Positions 1 through 5,452 of a DNA stretch of 16,813 nt are shown here, one piece after another; positions within the stretch are counted from its first letter, which is position 1; every line of letters begins with the position of its first letter. Location of the stretch: positions 1-16,813 of the forward strand of contig CAAGAM010000243.1 of assembly GCA_900767815.1 (NCBI GenBank), in the 5' to 3' direction. Under the pieces are notes generated by a model. The model made no database searches and was not told where the DNA came from. It saw nothing but the letters and a program-made list of their open reading frames with translations. The position numbers were made by a program, and so were the translations under genes. The stretch comes from Clostridia bacterium. GTDB lineage: Bacteria > Bacillota > Clostridia > Christensenellales > Borkfalkiaceae.

Positions 1-15
1 AAGACCGAGTTCAAA

Positions 16-29
16 CACAATCACTTGTG
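16..29 (-). terminator. Weak hairpin after the YjdF-like gene
   Basis: On the minus strand, directly after the stop codon of the YjdF-like gene, CACAA-GTGA-TTGTG can form a 5-bp hairpin followed by TTTG. The stem is short and the T-run minimal, and the window ends just beyond, so this is only a possible terminator. Confidence 0.25.
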
Positions 30-30
30 G

Positions 31-1029
31 CTAAGCCTGCGTTTCCGCTTCGCCGCCCGAAGACTCCTCATACGCGTCGGAATTTTCGTCGTCCGAAGTT
101 ACGATATACTTTTCGGAAGCTTCGTCGCTCGTTTTAACGGAGAAATCGCGGCTTTCGTATGCCGAACCGTCTGTAATCGCAACGGTTTTGAGCGATTTGA
201 CCTTTTTCCCCGTAAGCTTCGGGATAATCCATTTTTTGTTCTTTTTAAGGCTTATATAACCTATAATCGTGGCAATGAGCGCGCCTATGCAATCGACGAT
301 TATATCTTTCATAGTATCGGCGAGAGCCGCATGCCCCACAAGCTGAGTTCCGTCCGCCAAAGCGTATTTCTGCATATTGAAACCCATAAGCCCGTCGGCG
401 GTGAACTCGTAAATTTCCCACACCGCGCCGATCGTTACGGCAAAACAAAAGGCGAAAAGACTTACGAAGAAGGGCGACAAGCTCATGAGCGTGTGTTCGT
501 CGCGGTTTAAAATGGTGATGAACATAAACCCGAAGAACCCGAGCATAAGGCTACTCATAGCATGCAAAATAGTGTCCCAATGCGGAATTTTATAGTAAAA
601 ACTCTGCGCTTCGCCTAAAAAAATCGCGCAATATAAAAACACTATATAACACATATACAGAAAAAACGGAATTTCAAACTTAAATCTGTGCGCGAGAAGA
701 CTCGGAATATGAATTACGATAAGCCCGAGGACGCATTCCGCAATCATGAGCGCGTAATCGGCTTTGGAATTGAACCCCGCTCCGATCGTATCGAACGAAC
801 CGAACACTATCTTTATAATAAGATAGACTATCGGAATAAGAAAACAAATCATCGTAAAAATATACGCGATGAGCCCCCATTTTTTCTGCGCAGGCGTTCC
901 CGTTGTGGCTTCTACGCTCGCAACGACGAAATTTTTCTTTTTCTTCGCGTTCTGCGCGTCTGTCTTCTTCGGAGGATTCTTCCCGCCCGTTTTATTCTTT
1001 TTAAACGTAATTCCGTGTTTTTTCGACAT
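31..1029 (-). CDS. YjdF-like (DUF2238) multi-pass membrane protein
   Basis: A 332-residue integral membrane protein. A Lys/Asn-rich cytoplasmic-looking N-terminus (1-50) precedes six hydrophobic helices at about 51-77, 90-112, 118-139, 152-174, 185-204 and 243-262, then an acidic Ser/Glu/Asp-rich tail (about 290-332). The polar positions inside or beside the helices, HWD at 150-152, H156, WEIYE at 204-208 and DxxxDxxGA at 242-250, match the pattern of the DUF2238/YjdF family, whose biochemical role is unknown. The start is supported by GGAG upstream (GAGCGGAGCGGAAAA-ATG) and a good promoter at 1097-1125. It is transcribed alone, downstream of and apart from the hydrogenase, which has its own terminator. 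The charged tail is longer than I would expect for the family core. The family call rests on motif recall, not a search. Confidence 0.75.
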   Translation of the reverse strand: MSKKHGITFKKNKTGGKNPPKKTDAQNAKKKKNFVVASVEATTGTPAQKKWGLIAYIFTMICFLIPIVYLIIKIVFGSFDTIGAGFNSKADYALMIAECVLGLIVIHIPSLLAHRFKFEIPFFLYMCYIVFLYCAIFLGEAQSFYYKIPHWDTILHAMSSLMLGFFGFMFITILNRDEHTLMSLSPFFVSLFAFCFAVTIGAVWEIYEFTADGLMGFNMQKYALADGTQLVGHAALADTMKDIIVDCIGALIATIIGYISLKKNKKWIIPKLTGKKVKSLKTVAITDGSAYESRDFSVKTSDEASEKYIVTSDDENSDAYEESSGGEAETQA

Positions 1030-1096
1030 TTTTCCGCTCCGCTCATGTATTTTCGGGATTCGCCCTATTATAACCGAACCAACCGCCTTCCTTTAA

Positions 1097-1125
1097 ATTA
1101 TATCTCATTTCGACAAACTTTGCAA
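1097..1125 (-). promoter_or_regulatory. Sigma-A promoter of the YjdF-like gene
   Basis: Minus strand -35 TTGCAA (1120-1125), 17-bp spacer, -10 TATAAT (1097-1102). The predicted start near 1090 leaves a 5' UTR of about 60 nt before the ATG at 1029. Confidence 0.7.
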
Positions 1126-1148
1126 GCCGAGCATACCGTTATTAAATG

Positions 1149-1178
1149 AAAATCCCGCGGAAATTTCCGCAGGATTTT
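1149..1178 (-). terminator. Terminator of the rex-hydrogenase unit
   Basis: Inverted repeat AAAATCC-C-GCGGAAA / TTTCCGC-A-GGATTTT, 14 paired positions with one mismatch, lying 30 bp past the hydrogenase stop. On the minus strand the 3' arm ends in TTTT. Confidence 0.6.
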
Positions 1179-1209
1179 ATGTCGATATATTATAATTTGT
1201 TTTGAAACG

Positions 1210-2643
1210 TTATTTTTTCAGAACGGAAACCGCGTCTGTAATGGTTTTTTCGTAAGCCTCTTTGCCGTATTTATCGACGTCTGCTTTGCTCTTCTCGCCG
1301 TGGGTAAGACAGCCCGCGCCGCCTATACAGCCGTTAATGCACGCCATACCTTCGATGAAGTTTGCGTCGATAAGGTTTCTACTCTTCTTCAAAAGGGCGA
1401 TCTTGCACGCCTCGATACCGTCGCAAACGCACGGTTTAAGCTCGAAATCGGTTAAACCTTGTTCTTTTACGGCCTCGGCAACTGCGTCCGAAAGTCCGCC
1501 GCAACGAGCGAAAATTCTGCCGAAATAGGACGCGTTATCCAGAACGCCTTCGGGAAGAGTGGTTATATCTATGTCTCTGCTGTCGTACAACGCCTGAAGC
1601 TCCTCGAAGGTAAGCGCGACGTCTACGTACGGTTTTACGCTGTTTTTCTGAACTTCCGCTTTCTTCGCGGTGCAAGGTCCTATAAAAACAACCTTGCAAG
1701 GCGCTTCGTGTTCTTTAAGATACTTCGAAATCGCGCCCATCGGAGAAAGGTTATGCGAAATGTTTTCCTTCATGTTCGGGAAATTCTTCTCTATGAAATC
1801 GACGAACGCGGGACAACACGAGCTTGTTAAAAATCCTTTTTCGGTAAGCTCTTTCGCTTCGTTTAACGCAACCATATCCGCACCGAGAGCCGCCTCGACG
1901 ACGGTGTGGAATCCGAGCTGTTTAAGCCCCGTTATAACCTGACCGAGTTTCGCATAGCTGAACTGAGAGGAAATTGACGGAGCGACGACGGCAAACACCT
2001 TATATTTCTTGTTGTTTTCGCTCTCTTTGATTATGTTTATAGCGTCTACGATAAACGATTTGTCCGTAATCGCGCCGAAAGGACACTGATATACGCAAGC
2101 TCCGCATGAAATGCACTTGTCGTGGTTGATGCAGGCTTCTTTTTCCGCACCCATGGATATCGCGCCCACTTTGCACGCAAGCTCGCAGGGGCGTTTGTTG
2201 TTTCTTATCGCGTTATACGGGCATACCTTAGAGCATGCGCCGCATTCCTTACACTTCGATTTATCGATATGCGCGACGTGATTTTCGTCGAAAGTAATCG
2301 CGCCGAAGCGGCACGCGTCGTTACAGCGGTGCGCAAGACAACCTCTGCACGCGTTCGTAACCTCGTAACCGTTGACGGGACATTCGTCGCAGGCGATGTC
2401 GATAACCTGAATTATCCCGGGGTCGCCTTTAGCGCCCGCCATGGCGATTTTAACTCTTTCGCCTAAAATCGCTCTTTCCTTATAAACGCAGCAACGCATC
2501 GTCGGAATTTTCCCGGGAACTATGATTTTGGGAATGTCTATAGCTTCTTCGTACAAAGTCCCCGCCCATGCCTTTCTCGCAACCTCGCGAAGAACTTTGT
2601 ATTTAAGGTGTTGAACTCTTGTGTCAAATTTTTTAGTATCCAT
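1210..2643 (-). CDS. Monomeric [FeFe] hydrogenase, group B type
   Basis: A 477-residue iron-sulfur hydrogenase catalysing reversible proton reduction to H2 with ferredoxin-like donors in fermentation. The N-terminal half carries cysteine clusters CDEC (85-88), C99xxC102xxxxC107xxxC111, CKECGACSKVCP (131-142) and CISCGACVYQCP (177-188), enough for several [4Fe-4S] centres. The C-terminal H-cluster domain has the three signatures: TSSCCPA (273-279), GPCTAKK (322-328) and MACINGCIGG (433-442), with C277, C324, C435 and C439 as the expected ligands and C276 as the expected proton-relay cysteine. Ala after CCP and Gly before PC differ from the classical group A form (CCPGW, MPC) and suggest group B. 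GGAG lies 5-6 nt before the ATG. It follows rex by 79 bp in the same orientation with no terminator between, so NADH/NAD+ control through Rex is a natural inference. HydEFG maturases are not in the window. Confidence 0.9.
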   Translation of the reverse strand: MDTKKFDTRVQHLKYKVLREVARKAWAGTLYEEAIDIPKIIVPGKIPTMRCCVYKERAILGERVKIAMAGAKGDPGIIQVIDIACDECPVNGYEVTNACRGCLAHRCNDACRFGAITFDENHVAHIDKSKCKECGACSKVCPYNAIRNNKRPCELACKVGAISMGAEKEACINHDKCISCGACVYQCPFGAITDKSFIVDAINIIKESENNKKYKVFAVVAPSISSQFSYAKLGQVITGLKQLGFHTVVEAALGADMVALNEAKELTEKGFLTSSCCPAFVDFIEKNFPNMKENISHNLSPMGAISKYLKEHEAPCKVVFIGPCTAKKAEVQKNSVKPYVDVALTFEELQALYDSRDIDITTLPEGVLDNASYFGRIFARCGGLSDAVAEAVKEQGLTDFELKPCVCDGIEACKIALLKKSRNLIDANFIEGMACINGCIGGAGCLTHGEKSKADVDKYGKEAYEKTITDAVSVLKK

Positions 2644-2722
2644 TTTATCTCCGATTTTTCCTTGCCGAAAAATATTCTCCGTTTAATATATCGCTTTGAA
2701 ACCGCCCGTTCTGCACGCGCTT

Positions 2723-3343
2723 TTAAACGCTTGCGGCTAAAACCGCGAGCGCGGCGGCTAAGTTTTCGTTTTTAACCTTAACGCTCTCCGTCGATTTAAG
2801 CCTTACGGGAGCAAAATTCCACACCGCCGAAACGCCGCACTTCAAAAGTGTGTCGAACGCGTTTTCGGCTTCCTTTTCGGGGACGGCGATCACGCCTATC
2901 CTCACGTCGTTTGCCTTGCAGAACTTCTCGATCTCCGATATCGGATAAACCGATTTGTTATCGCCTATCTTCTCTGCTTTTTTCTCGTCCTTGTCGAACG
3001 CAGCCAGAATGTTAAGCCCGAACTCCGCAAACCCGTCGTACAAAAAAAGCGCTTTTCCGAGCTTGCCCGCACCCACCACAACGACGTTAGTCGTCTCGTT
3101 TTTAACGCCGAGCGCCGTTTCGATATGCTCCGAAAGTTCGGTGAGATAATATCCTATTTTCGGTTTTCCCGCGCCGCTTACAAGCGCTAAATCCTTTCTC
3201 ACCTGAACTTCGCCAAGCCCTAAAGCCTCCGCGATAGCCGCCGACGAAATCGTCGCCTTATCGTCTTTCCCGAGCGACTTCAGATAATGCAGATATATCG
3301 GTAATCTTTTCATCGCCGATACGGGGATTTGCGTTTTTTCCAT
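2723..3343 (-). CDS. rex: Redox-sensing transcriptional repressor Rex
   Basis: A 206-residue Rex protein, the usual family length. It senses the NADH/NAD+ ratio and represses fermentation and hydrogenase genes when NADH is low. Residues about 10-58 form the winged-helix domain (IAEALGLGEVQVRKDL is the recognition region), followed by the short wing around GKPKIGYY (59-66). The Rossmann domain starts with VVVVGAGKLGKAL (87-99), which contains the nucleotide-binding GxGxxG, and has the acidic AAFD end of strand 2 at 114-117. The C-terminal helix is the domain-swap dimer element typical of the family. AGGGA lies 5 bp before the ATG. Its own promoter is at 3415-3443 and the hydrogenase is the next gene downstream, so regulator and likely target are co-transcribed. 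I found no clean TTGTTAA-N4-TTAACAA Rex box in the promoter, so autoregulation is not shown. Confidence 0.93.
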   Translation of the reverse strand: MEKTQIPVSAMKRLPIYLHYLKSLGKDDKATISSAAIAEALGLGEVQVRKDLALVSGAGKPKIGYYLTELSEHIETALGVKNETTNVVVVGAGKLGKALFLYDGFAEFGLNILAAFDKDEKKAEKIGDNKSVYPISEIEKFCKANDVRIGVIAVPEKEAENAFDTLLKCGVSAVWNFAPVRLKSTESVKVKNENLAAALAVLAASV

Positions 3344-3393
3344 AGTTCCCTGCCTGTATTTTAATATATTCTTCTTTTGTGCTTCTTAAGTAT

Positions 3394-3407
3394 TCTACAT
3401 ATGTAGA
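3394..3407. promoter_or_regulatory. Perfect palindrome at the rex start site
   Basis: TCTACATATGTAGA is a perfect 14-bp palindrome starting about 8 bp downstream of the rex -10 box, where the +1 site should fall, so a bound protein would block initiation. The core TACATATGTA matches the TACA-N2-TGTA form of BlaI/MecI/CopY-type operators. No such regulator is encoded here and the sequence is not Rex-like. Confidence 0.45.
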
Positions 3408-3414
3408 TGTATAT

Positions 3415-3443
3415 ATTATAACATTATCTTCAAAAAAAAGCAA
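3415..3443 (-). promoter_or_regulatory. Sigma-A promoter of the rex-hydrogenase operon
   Basis: Minus strand -35 TTGCTT (3438-3443), 17-bp spacer, consensus -10 TATAAT (3415-3420). The predicted start is near 3408, giving a leader of about 65 nt before rex. Confidence 0.7.
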
Positions 3444-3502
3444 ATACTCTTTCTATATAACATATTATCTTTTTTTATATATCTTGTTTAAAGACGTTTT
3501 TA

Positions 3503-3542
3503 AACCGCCGATTTTACTTTATTGAAGCAAAAATCGGCGGTT
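3503..3542 (-). terminator. Terminator of cysK
   Basis: A 13-bp perfect stem (AACCGCCGATTTT / AAAATCGGCGGTT) with a 14-nt loop, 43 bp past the cysK stop. On the minus strand it is followed by TTTAAAAACGTCTTT, an interrupted T-rich tract. Its 5' side (minus) overlaps the 16-bp dispersed repeat at 3540-3555. Confidence 0.7.
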
Positions 3543-3555
3543 AATCGACTTATAG
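3540..3555 (-). repeat. Dispersed 16-bp repeat, copy A
   Basis: Read on the minus strand this is CTATAAGTCGATTAAC, identical to 12666-12681 and 14679-14694 on the plus strand. It lies 30 bp after the cysK stop. Copy A shares 19 bp with copy C (flanking G and CG), and TGTAAAA occurs at the same distance upstream in both. Confidence 0.75.
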
Positions 3556-3584
3556 CGGGGCTTTTACAAAATCCGCCGCAAAAT

Positions 3585-4508
3585 TTACTCGGCGAAAAGC
3601 TTCGTCGAAAGATATCTGTCTCCGCTGTCGGGGAAAATGACGACGATGTTTTTTCCCTCGTTTTCGGGTCTTTCGGCAACAACTATGGCAGCCTTCAACG
3701 CAGCTCCCGACGATATCCCGACAAGAATTCCTTCCGTCTTTCCGATTTCTCTTCCGAGCGCGAACGCGTCTTCGTTTGCAACCGCGATAACCTCGTCGTA
3801 AACGGAAGTATCGAGCGTTGCGGGAACAAATCCCGCGCCTATACCCTGAATCTGATGCGCTCCCGCATGCCCCTCCGAAAGAACGGGCGACGTTGCGGGT
3901 TCTACGGCGATAACCTTAACGCCGTCGATTTTTTCCTTTAAATATTTACCTATCCCGGAAATTGTTCCGCCCGTGCCTACGCCGGCGACGAGAAAATCGA
4001 CTTTTCCGTCCGTATCATCGTAAATTTCGGGGCCCGTGGTAAGATAATGCGTTTCGGGGTTTGCGGGGTTTACAAACTGCCCTAAAACAACTCCTCCGCG
4101 CTCTTTTGCGATCTCCTCGGCTTTGGCAATCGCTCCTTTCATTCCGAGCGCGCCTTCCGACAAAACGACTTCCGCGCCGTAAGCCGCGATGAGTCTGCGG
4201 CGTTCTATCGACATCGTTTCGGGCATGACGATTACAACTTTATAGCCCTTAGCCGTTCCTACCGCCGCGATACCTATGCCCGTATTGCCCGAAGTGGGTT
4301 CGACGATAACCGAGCCTTTGCCTATTCTGCCCGATTTTTCCGCGTTTTCAATCATTCCGAGCGCGATTCTGTCCTTAACGCTCCCCGCGGGATTGAAATA
4401 TTCGAGCTTGGCAAATATTTTTGCTTTTAAAGAATACTTTTCTTCTATGTGAGTGAGTTCCATAAGCGGAGTTTTTCCGATAAGCTCCGCAGCCGATTTA
4501 TATATCAT
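3585..4508 (-). CDS. cysK: Cysteine synthase A (O-acetylserine sulfhydrylase)
   Basis: A 307-residue PLP enzyme that makes L-cysteine from O-acetylserine and sulfide in the cytoplasm. The PLP lysine is K45 in AGSVKDR (41-47). The substrate loop TSGNTG is at 72-77, the phosphate-binding GTGGT at 178-182, and GISSGAA at 264-270 supplies the serine that contacts the pyridine nitrogen. Full family length with no missing motif. AAGGAG lies 10 nt before the ATG. It has its own promoter (4578-4606) and terminator (3503-3542) and is therefore monocistronic. The leader of about 60 nt has GTCCGG and CCGGA repeats but no recognisable T-box. No cysE (serine acetyltransferase) is adjacent. CysK and CysM are hard to separate by eye. 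The short C-terminus and the GTSGG-free active site fit CysK better. Confidence 0.93.
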   Translation of the reverse strand: MIYKSAAELIGKTPLMELTHIEEKYSLKAKIFAKLEYFNPAGSVKDRIALGMIENAEKSGRIGKGSVIVEPTSGNTGIGIAAVGTAKGYKVVIVMPETMSIERRRLIAAYGAEVVLSEGALGMKGAIAKAEEIAKERGGVVLGQFVNPANPETHYLTTGPEIYDDTDGKVDFLVAGVGTGGTISGIGKYLKEKIDGVKVIAVEPATSPVLSEGHAGAHQIQGIGAGFVPATLDTSVYDEVIAVANEDAFALGREIGKTEGILVGISSGAALKAAIVVAERPENEGKNIVVIFPDSGDRYLSTKLFAE

Positions 4509-4577
4509 TATACGTTGGCTCCTTATTGAATTTCCCGAAAAACCGGACTATCCGCCATAAGTTTCCCGGACGGCTAC

Positions 4578-4606
4578 ATTTTATCATCGCAAAACGCCGT
4601 TGTCAA
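4578..4606 (-). promoter_or_regulatory. Sigma-A promoter of cysK
   Basis: Minus strand -35 TTGACA (4601-4606), 17-bp spacer, -10 TAAAAT (4578-4583). Predicted start near 4571. It lies downstream of the terminator at 4651-4686, so cysK is transcribed independently of the upstream RNA unit. Confidence 0.75.
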
Positions 4607-4650
4607 CTTTTTATATAACAGCGTTTAAAATAAATAGCGTAACGAGACAT

Positions 4651-4686
4651 AAAAAGGGGCATCGCGCGGTAATTCGCGCCATGCCC
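4651..4686 (-). terminator. Terminator of the ~560-nt upstream transcript
   Basis: Minus strand: GGGCAT-G-GCGCG, loop AATTAC, CGCGC-G-ATGCCC, then CCTTTTTATG; 11 base pairs with one mismatch and a T5 run. It is flanked by a perfect 10-bp inverted repeat, TAGCGTAACG (4635-4644) / CGTTACGCTA (4711-4720), that could form a larger stem around it. Confidence 0.75.
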
Positions 4687-5207
4687 AAAATTGCATTATT
4701 AAATTTAAAACGTTACGCTACTTGAAAGCCGAACCCTCCTCTTTTTATTTCCCGTTCGGGATTGAATATATTCTTATCCGCTTTATGTCGGCCGTAAACA
4801 ACCCGATTCCGGGTTCCGACCGACATCGGAAGGAAAAATTCTTTTTTGACGTTTCCGGGCTTCTTTACGCCCCGAAACCTTTATTTTTTATCCAAAGTTT
4901 AAAAGTTCGCACCGCCATCGGCTTTGAAAATCTCCGAAAACCGAAGTTTTATCAAGCCTTAGCAGGAATATCATACTGCATCGGCGGACTCCTTTATCGA
5001 ATTCGATTTCGGTATTTTAAAAATAAAGTTCATAATCATAGTTGCGTCAAATACCTCCTTTCATTTTTTCGGTAAAGAACTTCTTACCACATCGGACCTC
5101 TCCTCGCTTTTTTATTGACGACTCTTTCCTTAAGAGCTTCCCGCTCTTCTTCCCTCTGCGGGGATTCCCTCTGCGGCTTTCCGCCGCCCATCGTCTTTCG
5201 CTTTTGT
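4651..5207 (-). ncRNA. Candidate structured RNA of about 560 nt
   Basis: A promoter (5214-5242) and an intrinsic terminator (4651-4686) bound a minus-strand unit without a convincing protein gene. Read 5' to 3' the RNA has: a 5' domain closed by GACGA/TCGTC around hairpins GCGGC-GGAAA-GCCGC and AGAGC-GGGAA-GCTCT; GGTAA...TTACC; the palindrome ATCGAATTCGAT; AAAAC-TTCG-GTTTT; a GTTTC/GGAAAC stem; a 10-bp stem at 4785-4826 enclosing AACCCG-GAAT-CGGGTT; TCCCG-AA-CGGGA; and the terminator. Frames are broken into short ORFs (35 aa from 5191, 22 aa from 5039, 9 aa from 4981, 37 aa before the terminator). Two have strong Shine-Dalgarno sequences (AAAGGAGGT at 5053-5061 and AAAGGAG before 4981), so mini-peptides are possible. 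Size is in the class of large bacterial RNAs such as ROOL or OLE, but I recognise no specific family. It is not RNase P, tmRNA or a T-box by motif. Confidence 0.5.
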
Positions 5208-5213
5208 GCCTTT

Positions 5214-5242
5214 ATTATACACCGCAAATCAGCGAAAGTCAA
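5214..5242 (-). promoter_or_regulatory. Sigma-A promoter of the structured RNA candidate
   Basis: Minus strand -35 TTGACT (5237-5242), 17-bp spacer, consensus -10 TATAAT (5214-5219). Among the strongest promoter matches in the window. The next downstream protein gene (cysK) has its own promoter and lies behind a terminator. Confidence 0.75.
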
Positions 5243-5287
5243 TACCCTTTTCCTTTTTTTCACATTATGAAATTTCGGGTTTTGCTA

Positions 5288-5316
5288 TTGACAAAACAAG
5301 GGATCTGTGGTAGACT
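5288..5316 (+). promoter_or_regulatory. Divergent plus-strand promoter
   Basis: Plus strand -35 TTGACA (5288-5293), 17-bp spacer, -10 TAGACT (5311-5316); predicted start near 5323. It faces away from the promoter at 5214-5242, with 45 bp between the two -35 boxes, and there is no plus-strand protein gene downstream before 9092. Confidence 0.5.
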
Positions 5317-5322
5317 TGAAGT

Positions 5323-5431
5323 GTCGGGAATTTTTTGACCCTTTTTGCGCGGTTTAGTCCGCGCGTAAAAAAAATAAAAACAATACAAAAAGCTGCATCT
5401 CCCCCGAAAGGACGGAAACGCAGTTTTTTTT
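5323..5431 (+). ncRNA. Candidate small RNA of about 110 nt
   Basis: Between the plus promoter at 5288-5316 and the T8 terminator ending at 5431 lies a non-coding stretch with a perfect hairpin GCGCGG-TTTAGT-CCGCGC (5347-5364), an A-rich single-stranded linker (5366-5391) and a terminator hairpin. This is the usual shape of a small regulatory RNA. No ribosome binding site or ORF of note. Target unknown. Confidence 0.4.
5393..5431. terminator. Bidirectional terminator (adenine deaminase / plus-strand sRNA)
   Basis: CTGC...GCAG stem extended by TCTCC/GGAAA-type pairs and an inner CC-GAAA-GG. On plus it is followed by TTTTTTTT (5424-5431). On minus it ends in CTTTTT (5387-5391), 30 bp past the adenine deaminase stop. 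Confidence 0.7.
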
Positions 5432-5452
5432 AAGCCCCGGCTTTTTATTAAA

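Noticed and set aside
3486..3505. GTTTAAA-N6-TTTAAAC as a Rex operator
   Set aside because: Spacing and half-sites do not fit TTGTTAA-N4-TTAACAA. It lies about 45 bp upstream of the rex -35 and overlaps the cysK terminator tail.
4722..5075. 117-codon plus-strand ORF
   Set aside because: TTG start with no ribosome binding site, composition unlike the real genes, antisense to the hairpin-rich transcript.
4571..5207. T-box riboswitch controlling cysK
   Set aside because: The terminator region reads GGCGCGAATTACCGCGCG, which recalls the T-box only superficially. No GGTGGNACCGCG core or stem I features are present, and cysK has its own promoter downstream of the terminator.
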